Shown here: piece by piece, positions 52,174 through 59,743 of the stretch
How the letters are laid out: the number at the start of each line of letters is the position of its first letter
Position numbering within the stretch: position 1 is the first letter of the stretch
Program-made: the position numbers and the translations under genes
Assembly: GCA_036004445.1 (NCBI GenBank)
Contig: DASYRL010000051.1
Coordinates: forward strand, 1-64,000
Origin: DASXUC01 sp036004445
GTDB taxonomy: Bacteria > Sysuimicrobiota > Sysuimicrobiia > Sysuimicrobiales > Kaftiobacteriaceae
Length of the DNA: 64,000 nt
Reading direction: 5' to 3'
Notes under the pieces: model-generated
What the model saw: only the letters and a program-made list of their open reading frames with translations
What the model was told of the DNA's origin: nothing
Databases searched by the model: none

Positions 52174-53169
52174 ATGAAGACCTCAAACCGCAACCTTCCT
52201 CTGACCTCGCGCATCCTCGCAGCCCTGCCCGGGCCGAAGACGCTGTGGGTCGGCGTGTGGGCGCTGCTGGTCGTGCTGCGCCCGCTTCTCTTCACATACG
52301 TGGTCGCTCTGGCAGGGTACCCCGCAGGGCTGGAGTTCTTCCTGGTCAGGCTGCGTCCGCACCTCGTTGTGGCGTATATGGTGGTCTTGTCAGTATGGGC
52401 CTCAGAACGGCTGCAGCAAGAGGTTGACGCGGCGACACCTGCGATCGAACGGCTGACCGGCGATGCCGGGATTGATCGCACCCGGCCAATCCTGGGGCTT
52501 GGCGGCGTCAGCGGCCCGGTGGTCCTCACTCTGCTTCTCACGGTGTTCCTTTCTTTCACCCTGTTCGAGCGGTATGGCCTGGCGGTGGCCGCCGCCCTGG
52601 TCGCCCCGTACCTGATCATCAACCTACCGCTGATGACTCTGTTCTGGGGCTACCTGGCGCTGCTGGTGGGACTGGACCGCTTGGGCCGGCGTCCCCTGCG
52701 TCTCGACCGCTTCCCGGACGACCCGAGTCTGGGGCTCCGGCCAGTCGGAGCGCTCGCCTCGACAACGCTGTGGATCTTCGCCGCGCTCACCGTGCCGTTT
52801 CTGTTAGTCAACATCGACAGCCGCCTCGACCTGGCCGTCGGACTGGTCTTCTTCCTCGCTGGGATTGGCCTGTTCTTCCTGTCGATGGCCCGGCTGCACC
52901 GCCAAATGGCGGCCGCCAAGCAGCGGTACCTGGCTTCCACCCGCGCCCTCTACGCTGAGGCGTTCGCGCCGGTCAAAGCCTCATGGTCGCTGCAGTCCCT
53001 CGCCGAACGCGTGCCCCTGCTCGGCGCCGCCAAGGCGCTGGAAGACCGGGCCCTGGCGATCCAAGAGTGGCCGTTCGACGAGCGCACGAATTCTCGGATC
53101 GTCATCCTGATTTCCGGCGTGACCGTGGCCGCGATCTCCCGGTTCGTGTTGGCCGCCCTGGGGTTGTGA
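52174..53169 (+). CDS. Polytopic membrane protein, unknown
   Basis: 331 residues from ATG 52174. Likely membrane helices lie near 25-50, 65-80, 115-135, 140-175, 205-225, 228-250 and the C-terminal 308-330. Between them is a charged cytosolic region (about 250-300, RLHRQMAAAKQRYLASTRALYAEAF). No motif I can name. Its GTG/ATG-coupled neighbour is an aldo/keto reductase. The start lies directly after the partial tRNA, without a clear ribosome site. Confidence 0.65.
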   Translation: MKTSNRNLPLTSRILAALPGPKTLWVGVWALLVVLRPLLFTYVVALAGYPAGLEFFLVRLRPHLVVAYMVVLSVWASERLQQEVDAATPAIERLTGDAGIDRTRPILGLGGVSGPVVLTLLLTVFLSFTLFERYGLAVAAALVAPYLIINLPLMTLFWGYLALLVGLDRLGRRPLRLDRFPDDPSLGLRPVGALASTTLWIFAALTVPFLLVNIDSRLDLAVGLVFFLAGIGLFFLSMARLHRQMAAAKQRYLASTRALYAEAFAPVKASWSLQSLAERVPLLGAAKALEDRALAIQEWPFDERTNSRIVILISGVTVAAISRFVLAALGL

Positions 53170-53174
53170 AGCGC

Positions 53175-54020
53175 ATGGTCCGACGCCCGTTCGGCTGGAC
53201 CCAGGTCCCCGTTCCCATCATCGGCCAGGGGACCTGGAACATGGAGCGCGACGACCGCAGGAAGGCGATCGCCGCGCTGCGGGCGGGGCTCGACGCCGGC
53301 ATGACCCACATCGACACGGCAGAGATGTACGGCTCGGGACGGGTCGAAGAGCTGGTCGCCGAAGCCATCGCCGGCCGCCGTGACGAGGTCTTCCTCGTTT
53401 CGAAGGTCTGGCCGCACAATGCCACCCACGAGGGCGTCCTCGAGGCGTGCGAGCGAAGCCTCCGTCGGCTGAGGACCGACCGGCTCGATGTCTACCTCCT
53501 GCACTGGCCGTCGCGGCACCCGATCGAGGAGACCATCCGGGCGTTCGAGGAGTTGGTGGCCGGCGGCAAGATCGTCCACTTTGGGGTCAGCAATTTTGAC
53601 GTTGCGGATCTGGAGTCGGCCCTCGCCGCCGCCGGGGCGCGGCGGATCGCCTGCAACCAGGTGCTCTACCACCTGCAGGAGCGCGCCATCGAGCACGCGG
53701 TGCTGCCGTGGTGCGAGCGGCACGGCATCGCGGTGGTGGCCTACAGCCCGTTCGGATCGGGCGACTTCCCAGCGCCGCGGAGCGCGGGTGGAAAGGTCCT
53801 CAAGGAGATCGCCGACGCCCACGGCGCGACTCCCCATCAGGTCGCGCTGGCGTTCCTGCTCCGGCGGCCGGCCGTCTTCGCCATCCCCAAGGCGTCCCAG
53901 GCCGCCCATGCCCGGGACAACGCCGGCGCCGGCGACCTCACGCTGACGGCGGCGGAGCTCCGCCGGATCGACGAGGCCATCCCCCGCGGCCGGCCGCCCC
54001 GCGAGCTTCCGATGCTCTGA
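53175..54020 (+). CDS. Aldo/keto reductase
   Basis: 281 residues, NADPH-dependent carbonyl reductase. Catalytic tetrad visible: Asp and Tyr in HIDTAEMYG, Lys in VSKVWP, His in YLLHWP. VHFGVSNFD and the C-terminal FAIPKAS segment bind the NADPH. GTG 53166, which overlaps the membrane-protein stop, is an alternative start. A GC-rich hairpin lies downstream. Confidence 0.92.
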   Translation: MVRRPFGWTQVPVPIIGQGTWNMERDDRRKAIAALRAGLDAGMTHIDTAEMYGSGRVEELVAEAIAGRRDEVFLVSKVWPHNATHEGVLEACERSLRRLRTDRLDVYLLHWPSRHPIEETIRAFEELVAGGKIVHFGVSNFDVADLESALAAAGARRIACNQVLYHLQERAIEHAVLPWCERHGIAVVAYSPFGSGDFPAPRSAGGKVLKEIADAHGATPHQVALAFLLRRPAVFAIPKASQAAHARDNAGAGDLTLTAAELRRIDEAIPRGRPPRELPML

Positions 54021-54025
54021 CCACT

Positions 54026-54057
54026 CGGAGGGGGAGGGCGATTCCCTCCCCCTTCCG
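54026..54057 (+). terminator. GC-rich hairpin after the aldo/keto reductase
   Basis: 9-bp arms GGGGGAGGG (54030-54038) and CCCTCCCCC (54044-54052), extended with a bulge to about 13 bp. No T-run follows, so termination strength is uncertain. Confidence 0.45.
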
Positions 54058-54232
54058 AACCTCCCCCTCCCCCAATCGGATCGTCGCCGCAACATTTGTG
54101 ATGCTCGGACTCGGCGACGCCGGTCCTGCGCATGGTCCCTTTCTGCGGCTGAGTTTTACAATCCAGAAGGAAAAATCCAAATCCCGTAGCAGAACTTGTC
54201 TTTAGGGCACAACAGGAAGGGGGCGATCCCGG

Positions 54233-54277
54233 ATGGCAAAGAAGAAAGCCAAGAAGAAGAAGATGGGCAAGATGTAA
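54233..54277 (+). CDS. 14-residue Lys-rich micro-ORF
   Basis: ATG 54233 encodes MAKKKAKKKKMGKM and stops at TAA 54277. AGGAAGGGGG lies nine bases upstream, a stronger site than for many genes here, and a 19-bp hairpin follows 11 bases after the stop. Nine of 14 residues are Lys. Composition resembles the basic repeats of the histone-like protein at 57.4 kb. It could be a nucleic-acid-binding micropeptide, a leader peptide of the delta-1-pyrroline-5-carboxylate dehydrogenase gene, or chance. Confidence 0.5.
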   Translation: MAKKKAKKKKMGKM

Positions 54278-54288
54278 GACGGCTTCTT

Positions 54289-54335
54289 ATAATGAAGCCA
54301 TCACCTCCCGATGAGGTGATGGCTTCATTATTTGG
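54289..54335 (+). terminator. 19-bp hairpin between the micro-ORF and the aldehyde dehydrogenase gene
   Basis: Perfect arms 54289-54307 and 54313-54331 with a 5-base loop, followed by TTATTTGGG. It may terminate the micro-ORF transcript or act as an attenuator for the gene starting at 54366. Confidence 0.65.
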
Positions 54336-54365
54336 GAATGGCTTCGTTTATTTGGAGGTCTCTTG

Positions 54366-55916
54366 ATGGCGCTGCCTGAGTTCCACAACGAGCCGTTGAC
54401 CGACTTCTCCGCCGATCCCGGACGCGCAGCCATGCGCGAGGCCCTCCGCGCCGTGGAGGCCGACCTGGGACGCGAGTTCCCGCTGGTCATCGGCGGCCGG
54501 GACGTCACGGTACCGGAGAAGTTCACCTCGTGGAATCCTTCGCAGAAAGATGAAGCGGTCGCCGTCTTCCAGATGGGGAGTCCCGAGCACGTCACCGCCG
54601 CCGTCGCCGCGGCGGAGCAGGCCTTTGAAACGTGGTCGCGGGTGCCGGCCGAGGAGCGCGCGGCCATCCTGCTGCGGGCGGCGGACGTCCTCCGGAAGCG
54701 CAAGTTCTGGGCATCGGCCTGGCAGGTGTACGAGGTCGGCAAGAACTGGGCGGAGGCCGATGCCGACGTCGCGGAGACGATCGATCACCTCGAGTTCTTC
54801 GCCCGGGAAGCCCTACGCTACGCGGGGGGCCAGGTGATGGCGCCGCACCCCCAGGAGTTCAGCGACTACACGTATCTGCCGCTGGGCGTCGTGGCGGTCA
54901 TCCCGCCCTGGAACTTCCCGCTGGCGATCCCGGTCGGCATGGCCGCCGCGGCCATCGCGGCTGGAAACACCGTGGTCCTCAAACCGAGTTCCGACTCCCC
55001 CGCCAACGCCTACGTCTTCCAGGAGGTCATGGCCGCCGCCGGGCTGCCCGCGGGCGTGCTGATCGTCGTCACCGGGTCGGGCGGTCGCATCGGCGACCCG
55101 CTGGTCGCCCACCCCCGCGTGCGGATGGTCGCGTTCACCGGCAGCAAGGACGTCGGCACGCGCCTGTACGAGGAGACGGCCAAGGTCCGCCCCGGGCAGA
55201 TCTGGCTGAAGCGGTGCATCGCCGAAATGGGGGGCAAGAACGCGGTAATCATCGACGATGAGGCGGACGTGGCCGACGCAGTGGCGGCCGCGGTCGCATC
55301 GGGGTACGGGTTCCAGGGCCAGAAGTGTTCGGCCGGGTCCCGACTCGTGGCCACCGCGGGCGTGTACCAGGACGTCGTCGAGGCGTTCGTCGATCGTGTG
55401 CGCGGGCTCGAGCAGGGCCCGGCCAAAGACAACTACCCAGCCGGGCCGGTAATCAACGAACGGGCCCAGCGCACCATCATGGACTACATCACGGTGGGCA
55501 AGACGGAAGGACGCCTTGCGGCCGGCGGGGAGCCTGGCGACGGCGCGGGGTTCTACGTCCAGCCGACGGTGTTCACCGACGTGGCGCCGCGGGCGCGGAT
55601 CGCGCAGGAGGAAATCTTCGGACCGGTGGTGGCGGTAATCAAGGCGAAGGACTTCGACGACGCGCTGACCATCGCCAACGGCACCGAATACGGACTGACC
55701 GGCGCGGTGTTCTCCCGGAACCCGGACAAACTGGCGCGCGCCCGCCGCGAGTTCTTCGCCGGCAACCTGTACCTGAACCGCAAATGCACCGGCGCGCTGG
55801 TGGGCGTCCATCCGTTCGGCGGGTTCAACATGAGCGGGACCGACGCCAAGGTCGGCGGGCCGGACTACCTGTTGTACTTCTTGCAGCCGAAGGTCGTCTC
55901 GCTGAGGTACCGCTAG
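54366..55916 (+). CDS. rocA: L-glutamate gamma-semialdehyde (delta-1-pyrroline-5-carboxylate) dehydrogenase
   Basis: 516 residues, matching RocA/PruA length. N-terminal extension (AAMREALRAVEADLGREFPLVIGGRDV), PWNFPLAIPVGM, catalytic Glu in IAEMGGKNAV and nucleophile Cys in GFQGQKCSAGSR, then EEIFGPVVAVIKA and NRKCTGALVGVHPFGGF. It oxidises glutamate semialdehyde to glutamate in proline/arginine breakdown. ATG 54366 has GGAGGT six bases upstream. No proline dehydrogenase gene adjoins. It overlaps the convergent queT-like gene by four bases. Confidence 0.92.
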   Translation: MALPEFHNEPLTDFSADPGRAAMREALRAVEADLGREFPLVIGGRDVTVPEKFTSWNPSQKDEAVAVFQMGSPEHVTAAVAAAEQAFETWSRVPAEERAAILLRAADVLRKRKFWASAWQVYEVGKNWAEADADVAETIDHLEFFAREALRYAGGQVMAPHPQEFSDYTYLPLGVVAVIPPWNFPLAIPVGMAAAAIAAGNTVVLKPSSDSPANAYVFQEVMAAAGLPAGVLIVVTGSGGRIGDPLVAHPRVRMVAFTGSKDVGTRLYEETAKVRPGQIWLKRCIAEMGGKNAVIIDDEADVADAVAAAVASGYGFQGQKCSAGSRLVATAGVYQDVVEAFVDRVRGLEQGPAKDNYPAGPVINERAQRTIMDYITVGKTEGRLAAGGEPGDGAGFYVQPTVFTDVAPRARIAQEEIFGPVVAVIKAKDFDDALTIANGTEYGLTGAVFSRNPDKLARARREFFAGNLYLNRKCTGALVGVHPFGGFNMSGTDAKVGGPDYLLYFLQPKVVSLRYR

Positions 55917-56413
55917 CCCGGGTGGCTCCAGCGCCGCCGGAGGGGGTCGATGACCCGCAGCAGTCCCCGCATGATTGGAACGCCGCCGATGATGAGGATC
56001 GCTTCGCTGGCCAGCAGACCTGGGAACAGGATGCCGAACCGGACCTGAAGCAGGACCGACAGCATCATCGACACCGCCGCGCCGATCACCAGGGCGTAGA
56101 TCGCGGCCCCGACCCACACGTGGCGGCGCCCGATGACGTAGCAGAGCGTCGCCCCGACCAGGTTCGCCAGCGGCATGAAGATCAATTCCCAGGGCCCGGT
56201 GTACGGACTGAAGAGATTGCTCAGGAAGTTGCCGATCACGAACGCGGCGATCAGGTGGGGTTCCCAAATCACCAGCGACTTGAGGATCTCCGGCACGCGC
56301 AGCTGCAGCGGACCGTAGCTCGCCGGGGCCAGCACCCAGGTCAGGACCGCATAGACGCCGGCGACGATCCCGATTTCGGCGAGCATCCGGGCGCGTGGCC
56401 GCGCGGCGATCAT
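55913..56413 (-). CDS. queT: QueT-family transporter (queuosine precursor uptake)
   Basis: 166 residues with about five membrane helices. IGIVAGVYAVLTWVLAPASYGPLQLRVPEILKSLVIWEPHLIAAFVIGNFLSN is the typical QueT start; later PYTGPWELIFMPLANLVGATLCYVIG. ATG 56413 follows five bases after the queF stop. QueT is a substrate-binding component for energy-coupling-factor uptake of queuosine precursors such as preQ1. Pairing with QueF is consistent, although QueF makes preQ1 rather than importing it. Confidence 0.85.
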   Translation of the reverse strand: MIAARPRARMLAEIGIVAGVYAVLTWVLAPASYGPLQLRVPEILKSLVIWEPHLIAAFVIGNFLSNLFSPYTGPWELIFMPLANLVGATLCYVIGRRHVWVGAAIYALVIGAAVSMMLSVLLQVRFGILFPGLLASEAILIIGGVPIMRGLLRVIDPLRRRWSHPG

Positions 56414-56418
56414 CGATT

Positions 56419-56805
56419 CTATGGGTAGCGGACCGTACACACCGTATGGATGCCGCCGCGGACCTTGTAGTCGAGGATCACTTCCATCCACTGCGGCTCG
56501 GTCGCGCCAACCAGGTCCTCGAGGATCCGGTGGACGGCGTGCTCCTGATAGATGCCGACGCTACGGAACGTCAGCAGGTAATACTTGAATGACCGCAGCT
56601 CGACGATCTTCGCCTGGGGCACATAACGCACGCGGACCGTGCCGAAATCGGGGAGACCCGACCAGGGACAGACGGCGGTGAACTCATCGGTATCGATCTC
56701 CACGGTGAGCCCCTTGCCCGTGTACTCGTACGGCAGGGTCTGCAGGACTCCCGCATCGATGGCCTCGTAGCCCTGGATTGTCAGCCGCGGCACCGCCTGG
56801 ACCAT
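56419..56805 (-). CDS. queF: NADPH-dependent 7-cyano-7-deazaguanine reductase
   Basis: 128 residues, the short unimodular QueF. Active site: Cys46 in FTAVCPWSGLPDFG with Asp53, then ELRSFKYYLLTFRSVGIYQEHAV with the substrate-binding Glu/His. It reduces preQ0 to preQ1 for queuosine. ATG 56805 (MVQAVPRLTIQGY) is preferred to longer readings, which pass through a repeat of GATCGTC units. Confidence 0.92.
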   Translation of the reverse strand: MVQAVPRLTIQGYEAIDAGVLQTLPYEYTGKGLTVEIDTDEFTAVCPWSGLPDFGTVRVRYVPQAKIVELRSFKYYLLTFRSVGIYQEHAVHRILEDLVGATEPQWMEVILDYKVRGGIHTVCTVRYP

Positions 56806-56828
56806 CACGAGCCAGTATAACACCACAC

Positions 56829-56861
56829 GATCATCGATCGTCGATCGCCGATCGTCGATGA
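56829..56861. repeat. GATCGTC/GATCGCC repeat with 7-bp inverted ends, upstream of queF
   Basis: TCATCGA ... TCGATGA bracket several overlapping GATCGTCGATC units. It lies in the queF leader between queF and the divergent ferredoxin gene and may be a weak hairpin. It does not resemble a preQ1 riboswitch core. Confidence 0.4.
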
Positions 56862-56954
56862 CTTCAGGAAGGAAAATCAAAGCGCAGCGCCGCAATTGAC
56901 AGTCGCGGTCCTCGGTGGCTACGATGAACCTGCAAACTGTCCGGAGGTGGATGG

Positions 56955-57323
56955 ATGACTTACATTATTGCCGAACCGTGCATCGGGGCGAAAGACCGAT
57001 CCTGCGTCGAGGTCTGTCCGGTTGACTGCATCTACGAGTACATCGAGGACGTCGGCGCGTACGTCGTCCCCGATCCGTCGACCGGCGCCGGCGTTGACAA
57101 AGTCGTCATTCCCCGAGGCGAGGCCACGCACGTTCCTCCCGACACCGGCATTACCAAAGAACAGCTCAAGGCTCAGTTGTTCATCCATCCGGAAGAGTGC
57201 ATCGACTGCGGGGCCTGTGAGTCGGTCTGTCCCGTCACCGCGATCTTCCCGGAGGGCAGCGTGCCCGAGCAGTGGCAGAGTTTCATCCCGCTGCAGTATG
57301 CGGCGTTTGGGATCAAGAAGTAA
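56955..57323 (+). CDS. 7Fe/8Fe ferredoxin with long inter-cluster insertion
   Basis: 122 residues. First cluster: Cys9-x7-Cys17-x3-Cys21-Pro with Cys25 (AEPCIGAKDRSCVEVCPVDC), as in Azotobacter-type FdI. Second cluster: ECIDCGACESVCP at 81-93. FdI normally has about 14 residues between Cys25 and the second cluster; here there are 56, including the segment VVPDPSTGAGVDKVVIPRGE. GGAGGTGG precedes ATG 56955. It is a single-gene unit divergent from queF. Electron partner unknown. Confidence 0.9.
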   Translation: MTYIIAEPCIGAKDRSCVEVCPVDCIYEYIEDVGAYVVPDPSTGAGVDKVVIPRGEATHVPPDTGITKEQLKAQLFIHPEECIDCGACESVCPVTAIFPEGSVPEQWQSFIPLQYAAFGIKK

Positions 57324-57410
57324 GCAGGACCATGCCACGGGACTGCTGAAATTGGCCCCGTCCTCACAAATCGCTACATCGAACTAGTCGGTTAAGGGGG
57401 GGAACCCGAA

Positions 57411-57692
57411 GTGGCGCGAAAGAGAAAGGCAGCGACTCGAGCAAAGCGCCGCCCGGCGCGGGCCAAGAAGGCGGCGGCCCGCAAGAAGCGGCCCGCAGCA
57501 CGCAAGAAAGTCACCACCCGCAAGAAGGTGGCCACGCGCAAGAAGCGGCCGGCGGCCCGCAAGAAGACCACCGCCCGCCGCACAGTCACCCGGCCGCCCG
57601 CGCGCAAGCCCGCCGAGATGCCCGCGGAGCAGCCCGCGCAGCAGCCCACACAGACCTGGATGCCGGGTGACAGCTGGATGCCGTCGCAGTAG
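57411..57692 (+). CDS. Lys/Arg-rich histone H1-like protein
   Basis: 93 residues from a GTG start with AAGGGGGG upstream. Residues 1-65 consist of ARKK/AAARKKRPAARKK-type basic repeats with Ala and Pro; residues 66-93 are PAEMPAEQPAQQPTQ followed by two Trp-Met-Pro motifs. Such tails resemble eukaryotic H1-like proteins of bacteria, which bind DNA or RNA non-specifically. A clear terminator follows at 57.7 kb. Confidence 0.8.
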   Translation: MARKRKAATRAKRRPARAKKAAARKKRPAARKKVTTRKKVATRKKRPAARKKTTARRTVTRPPARKPAEMPAEQPAQQPTQTWMPGDSWMPSQ

Positions 57693-57713
57693 CGCCGCCG
57701 CGAGCTGACGTTG

Positions 57714-57745
57714 AAAAGGACCCCGAGCACGTCCGGGGTTCTTTT
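57714..57745 (+). terminator. Rho-independent terminator of the histone-like gene
   Basis: 12-bp arms AAAAGGACCCCG and CGGGGTTCTTTT with one mismatch, an 8-base loop and a T-rich end (TTCTTTTCG). Confidence 0.85.
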
Positions 57746-57828
57746 CGTTCGGTTCAGTGACACCCGCGTTACACGGGCTGGTGATGCTGAAGCAAGTCCC
57801 ATCCGATGTTGCACTCAGGAGGTACAGC

Positions 57829-58260
57829 ATGAGGATCACAGCGGGGTTCGTCGCGATTGCGCTCGCCGTGCTGTTCGTCACGCAGGTCATCGCCGCGCCG
57901 GCCGTGGACATTCGCAAAGCGCTGGAGACCGCCATTTTCCACTCCGGGGAACTGGCGCAACGGGGAACGGCCATTGCGGGGACCCGCACGCACCTGCAGC
58001 ACGTCATCAACTGTTTGGAGGGCCCCAACGGGAAGGACTTCGTGCAGGCCGTCGGCTTCCCGTGCCAGGGGATGGGCAACGGGATCGTTCCTGATCTGCA
58101 GGCCGCCGGATCGGCTTCTGCAAAATCGCTGCAGTACGCGCAGATCGCGTTGACCCTGGCGCTGCAGGCCGTCACGTTTAACGACGTGAACGCCGCGCAG
58201 CCCTGGGCGAAGGTGATCTCGGGCCAGCTGACGATCGCGCTGAACGCGCTGCCCAAGTAA
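57829..58260 (+). CDS. Secreted small protein, unknown
   Basis: 143 residues. Signal peptide about 1-23 (MRITAGFVAIALAVLFVTQVIAAPA). Mature part is helical with two Cys (HVINCLEG, GFPCQGMGNG) that may form a disulfide. AGGAGGT lies upstream of ATG 57829. A perfect GC hairpin plus T-run terminates it, so it is a single-gene unit. Family not recognised; HLQHVINCLEG resembles short secreted proteins of unknown role. Confidence 0.72.
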   Translation: MRITAGFVAIALAVLFVTQVIAAPAVDIRKALETAIFHSGELAQRGTAIAGTRTHLQHVINCLEGPNGKDFVQAVGFPCQGMGNGIVPDLQAAGSASAKSLQYAQIALTLALQAVTFNDVNAAQPWAKVISGQLTIALNALPK

Positions 58261-58266
58261 GCGTGC

Positions 58267-58295
58267 GGGGGCCCGGGATCGGGCCCCCCGTTTTT
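58267..58295 (+). terminator. Rho-independent terminator
   Basis: Perfect 9-bp arms GGGGGCCCG and CGGGCCCCC with loop GGAT, followed after CG by TTTTT. Confidence 0.9.
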
Positions 58296-58311
58296 CTGTT
58301 AGTCTGGTGGA

Positions 58312-58899
58312 GTGAGGAGCATCCTAGCCGCCGTTTGTCTTCTCGTTGTCCCCGCCACTGCCCAGGCGTACTCGCCCGTCCTGACCCCGGACCTGGTCCG
58401 CCAGGCCAGCACCTTCTACTTCAACCTCAACATGGATTTGATCCCACTCCCGTCGGAGTGGGCGCAGCCGCTGCCGCAGAACCAGGGCGCCGTGATGGTG
58501 GTGACGCCGTTCATCCGGCTGGCGATGGGGCTGGCGACCGATGAGTTCATCCCCAACCACCAGCCGGCCAGCACGTTGAGCCAGGGCGTCGTCGACGGGC
58601 TCAACCAGTACTTCGAGAATCGGCTGCTCTTGTACGTCCAGCTGAACCACGCCAGTCTCGTGCCACCCGATGCTCCAGCGGTGACGATCCAGGTTCCGGA
58701 CGGCACAGGGATCCCCTCACGGAGTGTGCGATCCGATCAGAGACTCCGGAATGTCTCAGACGACCTCTATGCGACCCGCTTCCTCGTCGAGTTCGCCCTC
58801 AGCGACGGGATCAAGCCCACCGACACGATCCGCGTCACCGTACGCTCGGCCGGCCGGCCGGCGGCAACGCTTACCTTCAACCTCGCGCGCATGCGCTAA
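58312..58899 (+). CDS. Secreted protein, unknown
   Basis: 195 residues from a GTG start. Signal peptide about 1-19 (LAAVCLLVVPATAQA). The rest is a mixed alpha/beta protein without Cys: LTPDLVRQASTFYFNLNMDL, TPFIRLAMGLATDEFI and a C-terminal beta-rich part (TRFLVEFALSDGIKPTDTIRVTVRS). No family recognised. It has no strong ribosome site and starts 17 bases after the preceding terminator T-run. Confidence 0.68.
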   Translation: MRSILAAVCLLVVPATAQAYSPVLTPDLVRQASTFYFNLNMDLIPLPSEWAQPLPQNQGAVMVVTPFIRLAMGLATDEFIPNHQPASTLSQGVVDGLNQYFENRLLLYVQLNHASLVPPDAPAVTIQVPDGTGIPSRSVRSDQRLRNVSDDLYATRFLVEFALSDGIKPTDTIRVTVRSAGRPAATLTFNLARMR

Positions 58900-58910
58900 G
58901 AGCGCAGACC

Positions 58911-58987
58911 GGGATCAGAGGGATCACAGGGATCAGAGGGATCGGCTGGCATGATCCCCTTGATCCCTTCGATCGCCTTGATCCCGC
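58911..58987. repeat. Four 9-bp repeats facing four inverted 9-bp repeats
   Basis: GGGATCAGA-type units at 58911-58946 (four copies) face TGATCCC-type units at 58952-58987 (four copies) across a 5-base centre. The two halves would pair along about 36 bp with several mismatches. It lies between two convergent genes and probably serves as a bidirectional terminator-like structure. Confidence 0.75.
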
Positions 58988-58990
58988 AGT

Positions 58991-59743
58991 TTAGGGCTCG
59001 GGCGGTCCATCATACTCGAACGGGAACTCGAATCTCATGGGCCGCTCGCGCTCCAACTCCTCCAACACGTGCGCGGACAGCCCGGCGACCCGCCCGATGA
59101 TGAACACGGCCTTGCCCAACTGCGGCGGAAACCCCAAATCATAGAGGACGGCGGCGATCGCGCCGTCGAGGTTGATCGGCAGGCTCTTGCCGGCCTGCGC
59201 GGTCACCGATCGGATCGCGTCCACGCAGGCCACCCCTCTGCCGGCCACCCCGTGCCGGCGGGCCAGGCCGAACAGGACCGTGGTGCGTGGATCAATCTGA
59301 TGCACGCGGTGACCGAATCCCGGGATGCGTTTGCCCCGCGCCGCCATGTCCTCGACGATGCGCTGCGCCGCGGCGGCGGGATCGGGCTCCTGCTCGAGCG
59401 CGCCGGCAAGCAGCCGCATGAGCGCCTCGCCGGCCCCGCCGTGGGCGTCCCCGATCGCTAGGACTCCGCCGGCAATCGCCGCCTCGACCGCGGCCCGATT
59501 CCCCGACGCGATCACCCGCGCCGCCGTGGTCGACGGCGGGTTCGGCCCGTGATCGGAGGACGCGATCAGCATCGCCTCAAACACGCGGGACTCGCCCTCC
59601 GACGGCAGCCGGGCGCTCAGCAGCAGAAAGACGACGTCCGCGAACGAGCGGCCCGTCATCAACGCCTCGATCGGCTGCCCGCGGAGCACGATGCGGTCGC
59701 GATCATACGTGGAAATGGCGGTACGGAACACCAACTCGCTCAT
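58991..59743 (-). CDS. Short citrate-synthase-like protein (citryl-CoA lyase type)
   Basis: 250 residues, much shorter than citrate synthase. Catalytic positions: His in GDAHGGAGEAL near 98, His in IPGFGHRVHQIDPR near 143, and Asp in LPINLDGAIAAVL near 190. This size and pattern fit the citryl-CoA lyase/ATP-citrate-lyase C-domain group, which splits citryl-CoA into acetyl-CoA and oxaloacetate. The ATG overlaps the CoA-transferase stop (ATGA). It would use a CoA ester produced by that enzyme; the substrate could also be another citrate-like acid. Confidence 0.8.
   Translation of the reverse strand: MSELVFRTAISTYDRDRIVLRGQPIEALMTGRSFADVVFLLLSARLPSEGESRVFEAMLIASSDHGPNPPSTTAARVIASGNRAAVEAAIAGGVLAIGDAHGGAGEALMRLLAGALEQEPDPAAAAQRIVEDMAARGKRIPGFGHRVHQIDPRTTVLFGLARRHGVAGRGVACVDAIRSVTAQAGKSLPINLDGAIAAVLYDLGFPPQLGKAVFIIGRVAGLSAHVLEELERERPMRFEFPFEYDGPPEP

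Noticed and set aside
51687..52186. Leftward ORFs reading AEGVGFEPTRAFQ and AEGGDLNPHESLTPF across the tRNA-Ser and its partial copy
   Set aside because: These are the well-known translations of tRNA-Ser genes on the antisense strand, not proteins.
54813..56267. 484-codon leftward ORF opposite the aldehyde dehydrogenase
   Set aside because: Antisense shadow; Arg/His/Gly-rich, no ribosome site, no family.
56806..56954. Possible preQ1 riboswitch upstream of queF
   Set aside because: The leader contains GATCGTC repeats but I could not find the preQ1-I aptamer stem with the A-rich tail, so it is not called.
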